Shown: in pieces, positions 10,751-22,600 of the stretch
How the letters are laid out: each line of letters opens with the position of its first letter
Numbering within the stretch: position 1 is the first letter of the stretch
Assembly (NCBI GenBank): GCA_028554645.1
Contig: JAQOOI010000064.1
Coordinates: forward strand, 496,001 to 560,000
Source: Omphalotus guepiniiformis
Lineage: Eukaryota; Basidiomycota; Agaricomycetes; Agaricales; Omphalotaceae
Direction of reading: 5' to 3'
Length of the DNA: 64,000 nt
The notes under the pieces: model-generated
Told to the model about the DNA's origin: nothing
Databases searched by the model: none
What the model saw: only the letters and a program-made list of their open reading frames with translations
Made by a program: the position numbers and the translations under genes

Positions 10751-12438
10751 ATGCTTCCTGCCACACTTGTCGCACTCTTTAGCGCAGGACTCGCTCTTTC
10801 AGCTCCTATCTTTCCTCGTGAAGCTACCCTTGACCCGGCTGCTGTCGCTGAAGCACAACAACGAGACGATACCGCGACCCGTGCTTTTACTGGCTCTGAA
10901 ATCAAGGTAAGCACCCTGCGCCGTAAGACGTATATCATTGCATTGAAATTGTTACGTAGACTGCCGACGGACAATGTCTTTCTGTTGACCCGCTGTCCGG
11001 TGATTTTCGTGAAAACCTGATTCCCATACAAATTGCAGCCTGCAATGGCAGCGATAGCCAACAATGGGACGTGATCACCTCTGGAAAGCATAACGATCAA
11101 CCTGGCTTCGCCTTGATTGTTAGCACTCTGGTTCGTCGTATCGCTTTATTCCCGGGGTTCTGACAGCTGATTTTTTTTCTGACTAACGGCTGCCTCAATT
11201 TCGATCCTCGCAGGGCAGCGGGAAATCAGGTTATACTTTTCTCTTGTGGTGGACGAGCAGATGGAGGTACGTATCGGTGTCAAGTTTGAGTTTACTAAAC
11301 TAACCTCGTCCTTGGTTTCTACAGGTGGGGATGTAGCGAACTCTCAACTTTTCACCTTTACTGGTGGAGCAGGTCCTCTTCCCCTGGTGCCTCAGAACAG
11401 TAATAATGCTATCTGCCTTACTGTCAACGGAGAATTATTGGATCAGACCGCATGTACCCCTGATACGGCTTCTGGGAACGAGGTTAGAGTTCTTCTCGAA
11501 CTTGGATCCGCATTATGTACACTAAGTACGTTGTGTAGCTTTTCACGATTGGTGATTCGGCTTCAGCGTCGGCGTCGGCGTCACCCTCAGCAAGTACTAC
11601 TGCTGCATCGAGCTCTGCTGTGGTTACTGTCGCATCAAGCAGTGTTGTGGCTACTGCTGCAGTCCCTTCTTCAACGGGCGGTACTGTTCTCGATCCTGCC
11701 GCTGTAGCTGAAGCGCAAGTACGCGACAATACCGCAACCCGTGCGTTCTCCGACGCGCAAGTCAAGGTCAGGCCCCTCGAACTTATCTTGTAACACGCGA
11801 CATATCTTTATAACCATCTCAACAGACTTCCGATGGACAGTGCTTGTCTGTCGATGCCAACGCGGGTGACTTCAGAGAAAATCTCATTCCTGTCACCGTA
11901 GGAGCTTGTGATGGCAGCGCGGGGCAGAAATTTGACGTTATTACGCAAGGCATACACAACAACGTTAATGGCACTGCTTTGATTGTTAGTACGCTGGTGT
12001 GTAACAAGTTTTCTATCTTTGTTTTATGGATCTGTTTGAGATTGACACATTATCTTTTAGACTCAAGGCTGCTTGAACTTCGACCCTCGTAGAGCGGCTG
12101 GTAACCAAGTCATCCTCTTCTCATGCGGTGGCCGTGCAGATGGAAGTCAGTGGTGTTACTCTTTAAGCGTAATATCCGAACTTACTAACACCTTGGATAA
12201 TATGGAAGTGGCCAAGTAACGAACTCACAGCTGTTTACGTTCACCGGTGGAGATGCCGCCATTGCGCTCGTTCCGACCAACGTTCAGAACACCTGCTTGT
12301 TCAATAACAACGGGCTCCTTGATGACACCACTTGCAATACAGCTAGCCCCAGTTCTGACCAGGTCAGTCTTCCTAGAGTCAAGTATGACGGGCAATTATT
12401 CTGAAAATATTTGTTAGCTCTTCACGTTTGTTGAATAA
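10751..12438 (+). CDS. Secreted protein with two tandem ricin-B-like modules
   Basis: The signal peptide LPATLVALFSAGLALSAPI is followed by two homologous modules. Each begins LDPAAVAEAQ..DDTATRAF, continues (T/A)DGQCLSVD...DFRENLIP and ends QLFTFTGG. They are joined by a Ser/Ala/Thr-rich linker. Exons are 10751-10906, 10960-11130, about 11167-11266, 11325-11482, 11539-11766, 11826-11996, 12061-12149, 12209-12362 and 12418-12438, giving about 415 residues. The intron pattern repeats in both halves (the core exon is 171 nt in each), so the gene arose by internal duplication. The family is common in agaricomycetes and resembles ricin-type beta-trefoil carbohydrate-binding proteins; ligand and role are unknown. 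The acceptor expected before module 1 residues TNGCLNFDPRR is TG, not AG. The nearest AG, 15 nt upstream, would insert five residues (LIFFL). Confidence 0.82.
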
Positions 12439-12891
12439 TTGTCACCTTCAAGTTCATGGCCGTCACGTCTCTTTTATTCACGAGGCCTACCTAGAGTAGT
12501 CCTATTGATATACGTGCGAGTTCATGTATTTCTTTGCATTCATCAACTGCGTTCGCAGGCACTTTTTCACTTCTTCTGAGCATTATTGAGCTGCCGAAGT
12601 AATGCAAGGGATTAGGTGTCTACTTCAAATAAAGTCGTTGATAAAACACTTTTGCAACACAAAATTATTTAAACTAGCCCGCTCCGCGCTTGGTTTAAAA
12701 GATTTTTCTTCCACTATCACAATCGCTATTGTCCTCCAGTATCATCGTTATCTAGACAGTATCAGAAGGAAGTAAGTTTGAATCTCCATTCACCTGGTGA
12801 GAAGCTGTACTTTCGAGATACATAGTACAGATCATAGTTACATACAGGATACAACAGTACATGTTAGAACGTCGTACAATTTGAAGCTTGG
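12439..12891. other. Convergent intergenic region
   Basis: 3' flanks of the lectin-like gene (+) and the AsaB-like gene (-). No open frame, RNA gene or repeat was recognised. Confidence 0.6.
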
Positions 12892-13848
12892 TCAATCATA
12901 AAAGACGAGAGCTCTCAACTCGATGGACTCTCGGGCAGGACTGTCCTCAGGTGCCGTCGGATCCTGGAACGCTGTATGGGGGGTCATGACAGCAACGCTC
13001 CCATCTTCAACAGAATCGTAGCTTTATAACCGTTTGTAAGTACGTCTCACAACACGAGAAGAGAGACAACATACCACTTGATCAACACAAATTCCTCAGG
13101 TGTCATTCCTTTCAAGTACTTCCACCTATGTTGTGGACTATACTTGACTCGATAAGTCTCCCCCTTTCGTTCAGCGGAAATTCGTGCGACAGGTACGAGA
13201 TCGTTCTTATCAAGGGTGCGATAGTCACAAAGAGTGAGTGGCCAATCAAAGGCAGGATGGGAGATTGGCCTCCAAAGATTTATGATTTGGAACCGGCGTT
13301 TCAAAAGCTCAGGGGCTTCTGACGGTGGGAGGTGAAGATTTACTCGGGAGATCGCAGACTGAGTGGTCTGATCGATATGTACCTCAGATACGGGCTGACG
13401 CTTGAAAGGTACGTCTGGCTGACCAGGGACACGACGCCGAATGGCTAGGAACGAAATGTTAGTCAGTAGCTGCTCTTGTTATATATTAAAATAAGATCTG
13501 AGACCACTTACTATGATCAAACAGGACGACTTTGCTAGCACCCGTGAGCTTTTGAATCAACTCTACACTCTCAGGGTAGTACTCGGCTTGAATTTCATCG
13601 TCATCGGTGAACAAAGTATGCTTTGCTGGGTAATTGTAAAATTGGAATCCCTCTCGATCCAAGGTGGGGGAATCTTCCCTGCCACGAACATTTTCGATTT
13701 GGACGATACGCTTCTCAGACTTCCAGTTTGAACGAGGCAAGTTGTTATCTGTGTCATAAATTACGCGATTGTAGGGAGCAGAACCGTCTTCAGGGGGTGT
13801 ATAGTAGAAGAGAGTTCCTGGAACTGTGTCGATCACTGTAGATGGCAT
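12892..13848 (-). CDS. AsaB-like hydroxylase/desaturase
   Basis: Three exons (13848-13512, 13444-13075, 13021-12892) with GT-AG introns of 67 and 53 nt give 278 residues. It matches the fungal AsaB / GA4-desaturase-like family, related to Fe(II)/2-oxoglutarate oxygenases. Visible family segments are TPPEDGSAPYNRVIYD, VVLFDHTIRRRVPGQPDVPF, VHIDQT, INLWRPISHPAFDWPLTLCD and YSPQHRWKYLKGMTPEEFVL, ending in SIELRALVFYD. The HID pair in VHIDQT fits the HxD half of an iron-binding facial triad; that reading is inference. Members occur both in secondary-metabolite clusters and alone. No biosynthetic gene lies next to it here, so the substrate cannot be guessed. Confidence 0.87.
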
Positions 13849-14335
13849 ATTCAGGATTGGGGTTTGAAAGAGAGATGAGATGTGGATAACCTTTGCTTAA
13901 GTAGTATGTCGCAATTCTTGCAGTGAATAAGCAGTCTGAGAAAGACATGGCATGGTCATTAATAGCATCGGCAGATGACCTCTGCAGCGTCTAAAAGAAA
14001 CTTGATTCCTTCGGTCTTACTAACCTCGCCGACCATTGCAATTGAACAAGCTTGAATACCTTAGGATTGCTATAGAGTTGAAGAGATATCGATGTATACT
14101 TCAAGTTGAAGAAATATGAGCATTGAGCGCGTCAGTTCGTGAGGCACGTTCTTCGGGGCTGCGCACAAGATTCGCACGGGTATTCTATCTTTGACCCTGG
14201 CTCAGGCTGCGACTGTGAACACTAAATCGTCTCGACCAGCGCAGCATTCTTCTCTCACAACTGGCAAGGATTCTGTATATCTATCTTATATGCTGTATCT
14301 TAACGATCATTCACGAATAACGACTTCACGACCTA
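13849..14335. other. Divergent promoter region
   Basis: Separates the AsaB-like gene (-) and the membrane protein gene (+). No further gene seen; both promoters should lie here. Confidence 0.55.
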
Positions 14336-16258
14336 ATGTATTCGTATTCACGCCAACATCTCGACAGTCCCCCTCCTTCCTCCCAGGTTCGTCGCCCGTG
14401 GTCGCCAGATCCTTATGAACCTCTTCCACCGATGCGAAGCTACAGGAATGAGCAGGCGCAATTCGATTCATATGCTCCGGAGGAGACTGACTATGAATTC
14501 TATTCACGGCCACCACAACAAACGCAGCAACGTCGAGAGCCTTCTGATGTATCCGTAGATGCGCTTGATTTGGCAGCCTATGCTAGGACTTTGCGTCCTT
14601 ATCCAACTCGCCAACAACGTCACGAAGTAGATGCACTTGACTCGATGCGCACACCTTCTCTTGTCTCTCGCGGCAATACCCTCACTTCCTCCGCTAATTC
14701 TAATTCTTCACGTCCTTCCCGTCGGCCTTTCTCTTTACCCCCACATTCATCACACTCCTCTAGAGGTGGACCCGCTGCAACTCATCGGACGCATAATTAT
14801 CCCTACCTTGTTAATGAGGAACCAGAGATCCTTTCATCACCTGCCAACAACTCCGAAATCGATATCTCGCAGTTTCCTGCATGGTCTCGAGGGTGGTATA
14901 ATTCAAGAGTAGGCGGCGGTGCATTTTCCTCTCCTACTTCGCCTCCGGACATCTACACCCCACTTCCTACGTCATACTTTGACTTGAAGCGCTCTCCCTT
15001 CGACCCCAATCATACCTTGAAACACGCAAGTAATTCCTTCCAAGGATTCGATGCAGACCCATTCTCCACAGCCTATTCCTCTCACCTGTCACCTTCCATG
15101 GGTCATGACTCTACTCGCGATTTACTTCCTTGGAGCGCCGATCCACCCGAATATGGACCTACCATTGACAGCTCGCTCAAGGAGGAGCGTATACGCATGC
15201 TAGAGCGAGAGTTTGGACCCAATGCCAAAGCTACCAAAGGAAAAGACGATCAATTCGTCGATGAGAATGGGAAACCGCTTGTTGGAACGGTGGATAGTAA
15301 AGGTAATTTGGTTACGCAAGGGCCTAAGAAGAGGATTGCGACGAGGGTACTTCAGATATTATGCGCATTAGCCGCATCCATACCATCGATATATGCAGCA
15401 CTGGTGAGTAATGTTCTTTTTGTTACTCCCTTTCACCAATTGCTCAATTGCGTGGGACAGATGATCAAACCGAATCCAGCTGCACCACCTGCCGGAAAGC
15501 CTGCTGCATACGTGCTGTATCTAGTTTCCGTCGTGACTCTGCTTGCTTTGTTGTTCTTGTTCTTGTTCTACCCTTGCTGCCGCAGACGCAGGAAAACATC
15601 AGGAATCACATCGGGAGGCAATCCTTTTGCTAACGGCATGATGGTACTTCCTGTTCAAGGACTACCCGGTGGAAAGCAAAACAAGAAGAATAAAGGCAGG
15701 AAAGGCAAGAAGGGTCAAGGAGGTGGGATGGGCGGTGGAGATGTGCAGGTCAACTTAATTGTTGATCCGAATGTATTTGGTAACAACCACGAAGAGGAAG
15801 AGGACGAAGAAGAGGTCGAGAGGGATTGGGAAAGGACTTCCTCTGTACCTGGCGGCTGGAACGGATCCTCTGCAGGAGGTCCCAAGAAGAAGCGCAAGCG
15901 TGCAAACAAGAGACGGAGCGTGTTTGCTGGATTGGCAATGGAGGAGGAGTGGAAGAGAGCAAGGCGGTGGACAAAGAAGATCATGGCCTTCGATGTTGTT
16001 TTCATTGTCCTCTGGGGTGGTGTGTTCGTGTTTATATTGATAGGGAAGCGGTGTCCAATAGGTGGATACGAGGGATGGTAAGTGCTAAATTACATCCTCT
16101 CGTTTGATTGCGAATGACGAATTATATCCTATAGGTGCAACGCGTACAATGTATCTAGTGCAGCAGCTTGCTTCCTATGTGTTACTTTCTGCATCAGCAC
16201 ATTTTTTGATATCAAGGACTTATCTACGAGCAAGGTATCACCCAGGACACGGACATAG
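14336..16258 (+). CDS. Conserved multi-pass membrane protein with long Ser/Pro-rich N-terminus
   Basis: Exons 14336-15403, 15461-16077 and 16135-16258 give 602 residues. The first 330 or so residues are polar and Ser/Pro-rich, ending in an ERIRMLEREFG segment and a YGPTID..FVDENGKPLVG region. Four hydrophobic segments follow: one at the end of exon 1 (ALAASIPSIYAAL), one in AAYVLYLVSVVTLLALLFLF, one in FDVVFIVLWGGVFVFILIG and one in AAACFLCVTFCIS. Two strongly basic cytosolic-type stretches (around KQNKKNKGRKGKKG and PKKKRKRANKRR) and an acidic run lie between helices 2 and 3. Intron 1 is 57 nt with no in-frame stop, so the frame stays open if it is retained. I recognise similar uncharacterised agaricomycete proteins but no function. 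Confidence 0.75.
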
Positions 16259-16674
16259 CGTTAAGCCGAGGATATCGTCTTCGGCGGTATTCTCCTGCTT
16301 TTTCTCCTGCTTACACACCCTGCCGGACCTCTATCATCTATACTACTCTCAGTTGATCGCTGTCTCTGCCTACTTACATCCTGCTTGGACCCGCTTGCAT
16401 GCTTTCTTCTGGACACTTGACTTTCACTCTCTATCTATTACGGCACATTCATGATTTTTATTCGTAATGCTTATAATGACTAGTCTATTTCTTGCTACTT
16501 CTCTGAACTGAATGATTCGACCTGTGGAAGTGAGGCTTCCAAATATGGGCATGATGGTGCCATATATGGACTCTGACAAATATATCCAAATATATCCACG
16601 CGATCGAAAAAGTTTTTGGGTTCTTGAATTTTGAATGCTTTGACATATTACCGGTGAATACCCTCGATTCCGAA
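16259..16674. other. Intergenic upstream of UTP20
   Basis: 3' flank of the membrane protein gene and promoter of UTP20, both on the plus strand. No separate gene seen. Confidence 0.55.
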
Positions 16675-19600
16675 ATGTCCGACAATGAAGACACAGATAT
16701 GACTGTCGATGTGTCTGCGCCTGCTGAAAAACGTTTCAAGGCATGTAAAATCGCAACTCTGCTTACTTCCGAACCGAGTCTGACATTATGTTGAACATCG
16801 ACAGTATAAATCATATACCGAAGGATTAAGAGAAGTTCACCTGCCTTCAGCCTTGAGTGGGCATTCAAAATTAGATCAGGAGCTCGAGGTCTGTTATGTT
16901 CTTCAGAAAACGTTTTCCGAACTCAAGCAATACTTCATCAGGATACACAGTCGCATTTCTATGAAGGACTTTTGCATTGGCAACAACTCAATTTATCTCC
17001 CAGCTTCCTTTCATTTGCGCAGAAAGCAGCCTCTCTTTCTGCATCCTTACCACTTTTACTTCACAACTGGCAAGAAGTTATCGAGTTATGGTTGGCGACT
17101 CAAGCTTCCTCAGATGATGAGGGTCTGAAAGCACTTCTCGAGTACCTTTCCCCCCTCTAAATAGTCGTATCCAGACACTTAATTCACATTGATAGCTTGC
17201 TTCAAAAGATTGCTCAAGATCTTCGCTCGACTCTATCACCGGCTTATCCTGAACTTCTCGACCGTCTACTGCAACTCTCAATGAAGTCTATATCAGCTGA
17301 TGCACTGAAGGCTCTTCTCTCCACCTTTTCGGTTCTATTCAAATTCCTTCTCGTACCGTCAACGGATGCAAAGATATTGGAACAGACGTGGACGGCTTTC
17401 CGGGAGGCAATTCCAAAGTGTCTACCCGAGATACAGAGGATGTTAGCGGAAGTTTGGGGTTCCGTTCTGCGAAGACTGAAAACTTCTCTACGCGAAAAGG
17501 CAGTTGTACTCACTATTAAGGATTTGGAGGGTATAGAAGATGCAGCAGCTTGGTGTTTTGTGTGGGCGTGCAAAGTATGTGCATGGACAGTTTGTGCTCT
17601 TTCAATTTCGCTGATTGTCTTTCCTCAGTCTGTTTCGCAAACATTACACACAGTAACGCCGACTCTCATCGCTCCTATTCTATCATATCATCTCTCTTGC
17701 ACGGATAATGGTGCTACTTTCACTCTCATCCGACGCGTCCTTACCGCGTTCATACACCACGTAAAAGGAGCGGAACAGTTCTCCCCTGTTGCCGATATCA
17801 TCGTATCGACATTCACTAAAATATTCTCTTCTCAAGCCAGCGGCGAAAGCTGGACAGAAGAGCAGCATCGTCTTATACTGGAAGTGGCTGCTGTTCCCGC
17901 TTCTGTGCGAAACGGGTCTCGCCTGACGTCTTCGCATCTATCTCAGCTGTACACCTCATCCATGACAATCACTCATCCCGTTTCTGACACCTTGCGTCCT
18001 GCAATGTTGAGGTTCACATCTGCGCTTCTCACGGCTGGTGAAATGGCACAGTGGATCTCTTCAGGTAGACATCTTCTTGCACATCTCTGGAACGACGGCT
18101 CCTCCGAGTCTAATGCAAAGTTTTCGCTCGAGTTGCACGGTATTTTGGCAGAGCTTAACTGGGGTGGGTGGAAGGCGATAGGTCAACCCGCTTTGATCAA
18201 ACGTACGGGCAAACTGTTGGAGATTGAGCCTCAGTATACTGTGAGGGTGGTGGCCATGCTCTGTCGGGAGGGAAAGCTAGGGAACGTTGACCTTGTTTGG
18301 AGGAAGAAAATAGGGGAGTGGCTGGAAGGTAGCTTAGCACAGCTTGTTAAAGGAGATGGGAAGCTGGATCCAGATAAGGTCAGTGAAACTCGTCTACTTT
18401 AGCTATTTTGAGATTCAATGTTCTTCAGGTCCTTGAACTTAACGACATCATTGCCCTTTCGGCATACTTTAATCCAGAAGTTACACGTCTGATGGCAGAA
18501 GCTATAGGAAGATTTCTAGAAGTGGAGGAGGAAAGTGTCAGGGAAGATGCCTTTCCTCAACTGGCATGGGTAGTTGGCGCGTGTATGCGCTGTTTAGCGA
18601 CTCGCCCGAGCTCCGAATGGGCGGAGTTTGTGGACTTTGAGAAATGGTCAAGGCATTGCATCACGAATTGGTCCTGGTCCAAAAGTGTGCTCGGGGGAAT
18701 CGTTGATCTAGCTGCCTGCAGGTTCGTTACTTTATCCTACTGATCCGCGAAGAAACTCAATCCTCCTGATAGTAAGGTATTCACCCCCGTTCTGTCTCTC
18801 GATGAAGCCTATACTTCGTTGAAAGACTCGATTCTGTCACACTCCCAATCTCTCCGCCTTTGTAGTCTCAAACTTCTAACCTCACACCTGGTCGATGTTC
18901 CCTCTGATACTAAGGTGATCATACAACGGTGTTTGCAAGGTGAAGAGGTTTCTTTGGATGTGCAAGGCGTCAGGGAGCGTATACTACGCATTGGGCGCGT
19001 CGTACAGGTTGTGAAGGAAGGAGATGATCTTGGGGCTGACTTGTGCACTCGGTGGCTGATAGGTGAGACCCAGCCTGCACCGAGTATTCATCTTACTAAA
19101 ACTGTCACAGGCCAGCTGAAGGTCAATCTGCGTCCGATTTGGTCGCCTGCAGCAGCAGCACTAGCTTCACTTTCTCAACGGTTTGGTGACATCGTGTGGA
19201 AGGAGTTATTTGAGGAGCTAAAACACCTGTCGTTCGAGGAAACTCCGGGGTTTGAGGACTCAAATCTCTCTGAGGAAGAAAGTGAGAATTCGCAAGACTC
19301 GATAGATGATCCTTCGGAAGACGAGCGGTCTTGGAGAGATCCGAGTGCACACAAACTCCGGAGTACAGTTCTTCGTTGGCTTGATAAAAAATACTTGATA
19401 ACTAGACTCAGACGAGTGAGTGATTTATGAGATTAGAGATATGTGCACTGTGACTGACGACGATTTTGGAAGGAGTCTACCATTCGAGACCGACTCAACA
19501 AGCGTGTGTACGAGTCTCAGCTGCTTCTCACCTTTGGTGAATGCGCACCATTGGTAGAGAAGCACAATCGGGATCTGGTTCCTTACTTTTTGGACCTGGT

Positions 19601-22600
19601 TGGCCCTTTGGCCAATATCAAGCTCCCTCGCGCCAGGCTGAGCTTGTGGTTATCACTTTTTTCCAAGTTCACCAACAGCAAAGCTCTTCATGCGACCGAC
19701 ACCCTGCGTTCCCTCTATACTACACTTCTTTCCTACCCCGATCGTTCACTGCAAACTTTAGCTCTTGATTGCATTCTCACATATAAACCAAAATCCATCT
19801 CTCTGTATGAGAACAGACTCCGTCTCCTTCTTGATGATACTCGGTGGCGAGATGAACTCACGGCTCTTGATATGTCCTCTATTGAGCCCCAGGACAGAGC
19901 TGAAGTTGTCGACGTTGTCATTAGGTTGCTGTTTGGTTCCATGCTGGAGAAGAGGGGTCGTTCACGAGGCGCCGACCGAAGGTCAGCAGTGTTGACCACA
20001 CTTGCGGGATGTACAAATGAAGAGCTTGGACTTCTGGTGGATCTGATGTTGCGACCGCTCACTGCAGGAGAAGGTCTTTACAGACAGAGTGGTGCAATGA
20101 TTCAACGGACTTCCGACGACACTTTGGACAAGCAGCTCATTGGATTCCTCAATCTACTGGGAAGCGTTCTTAAAAATCTGGGCTCGAGACTAGTGAAATA
20201 TTGGGACGCTCTGCTTAGTACCACCATCGATATCGTAGCGAAAGCTCAAGGTCGGATCGATGGCGACGACAGTGAAGTGGAGATTGCAGAGGACGACGAA
20301 GATACTGTGTTGCCAACTTCAAAAGCTATCCGCACGATTCGACAGCTTGGTCTTAAGCGCTTGGCTGATTTCTTTCGATGTCCTGTGTCGTTCGATTTTT
20401 CGCCATATATGCGGGCTTCGTTCACAGCATTCATCTCTCCCCGGCTGCCTTCACTCGACAAGGAGAATACGCAAGCTCCTTCGGCACTAATGGAGTTGTT
20501 CTTTGTCTGGACTTTGAATGTCGAGAGTGTTCATTTCCTCGTCGAGTATGATCGTCGGGTCATTCCGAAGATTTTTGATTGCCTCGTTGCGGTGAATGTC
20601 AAGCCGTCCGTGATATCTCGGATATTTGATATAGTGGACAGGCTCATTGCTCTCTCTGCAGACGAGGAGGAGATTTCCGAGACCATTCTGCAACCCCACG
20701 TCTCGTTACTATTGTCCAATCTTGCTACTATGATTGAGCGCTCGAAAGGTGCTGCCGCAGTGTCCTCTCCTTTGGGGCAGCGGCAGATCAGCACACTATC
20801 TCAGATTGCACAGTATTCTACAAATGCAGAGCAAGCTTCAATTCTACTCAAGCTCTTCGCACCTTTGCTGCGCAAACCAATCAAGATGGTGCCTGAGAAA
20901 GTCAAGGTTGATCTACTCAAGATAGTTGGTCACCAAATGCGCCTCATCCCAGATCTCGCCGACTCCACCTCCCAGGTCTATCTTCAGACATACGAGCTCC
21001 TGTCTTCGATGTTTCAATCCTTGCGCTCGCGTCAATCTCGTATGAGTCTTGTGAGCGCGTTCCAGGAACTCGCCAAGATCCAGACGTCGCTCCAGGATCT
21101 GATTAAATTGATAGAGGACCTCAATGCTTACTCTATCAAGCGGCTTGATGAACCCGACTTTGAACGCCGGATGAACGCGTTTGTTCTTCTCAACGACGAA
21201 CTTTACCAATCACTCTCAGTCTCCGACTGGCTTCCAGTCTTGTACAATATGATGAACCTCATTCAGGATCCCGCCGAGTTGGCTGTGCGTAGCAACGCCT
21301 CATTCGCTATGCGTCATTTTGTGGATCTTGTCGCCGCCCAAACTTCGCCAGAGCATGAAGCAACCTTTTCAAGGGTGCTCTTCCCGGGATTAAAAAATGG
21401 TTTACGGTCGAAGAACGAGCAGGTGCGCGCCGAAATTCTTACAGTCGTTGGACATGCAGTAGAAAAATGCGAGCATGTTGGAGCCATGCAAGACATGAAG
21501 ATCCTACTCGCCAACGGAGACGAAGAGGCGAATTTCTTCAATAATATTCATCACGTCCAGCTGCATCGTCGGTCTCGGGCTTTACGAAGATTGGCTGATC
21601 AATGCGACGAGCATCCTATGAAGAACTCTACTCTGAACGAGTTTTTCATTCCGCTTATTGCCAATTACATAGTCGATACCTCTACACTAGATCACCACCT
21701 CGTAAATGACGCTATCAATACCACCGGGCGTCTTGCAAAACATCTCTCATGGAACTCGTATCATGCTCTCGTCCAGAAGTATCTGCGTCTGTCAAAGGTC
21801 AAAGACGAATCTGAGCGGGTTTATGTGCGATGTCTTGTTGCAATTCTTGATAATTTCCACTTTCCGATGGAAGATGTGGTGGAAGATTCGGAGCCAACGA
21901 ATGCTGACGGAGAAGAGGAAAACGAGGTTGTCCCCGAGAATACATCTAAGGAGCCAAAGGTCCCTACACGCCGTCGGATAGCTGACGCAGTCAACTCGCG
22001 TCTTCTTCCTATGTTACTCGCCTATCTCGAGTCCCGAGATGCGACAACAGAAGACACTACGCGTATTCCCATAGCTATTGGAGTTGTCAAAGTGGCTCTG
22101 AATCTACCTCGCCCCTCAGCTCAGCTTCAAATAACCAAACTGCTTACTACTACCAGTCAAATTATGCGGAGCAAATCACAGGAAACCAGAGATCTGACCC
22201 GAGATACCCTTTCTCGTATTGCGGTCATCCTTGGATCTGAGTTCTTACCTCTAATTATACGAGAACTGCGTGGCGCTTTACTGCGTGGCCCACATCTCCA
22301 TATACTAGCAACGACAGTTCATCACATTCTGGTGCATGTCACTACTGGAGACCACGCGGAGAACTTCAAGAGTCTTGATGATTGCGTCGCTGATATCGCG
22401 CATGTTTCGGCCGAGGTGATATTCGGAGAATCTGGCAAGGACGTTCAGGCCGAGGGATTCAAGACAAAATTGAGGGAAGTCAGGTCATCTTCCACAAAAG
22501 GTCTTGACAGTTTCACCATTACTGCGAAACACATTACACCATCAAGCATCAGCAGTCTTCTCGCTCCTTTACGTTCCATTATGCAGGAGACTGAATCTCT

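Noticed and set aside
15715..16005. Minus-strand Ser/Pro-rich frames opposite the membrane protein gene
   Set aside because: Antisense shadows of the Lys/Glu-rich coding sequence.
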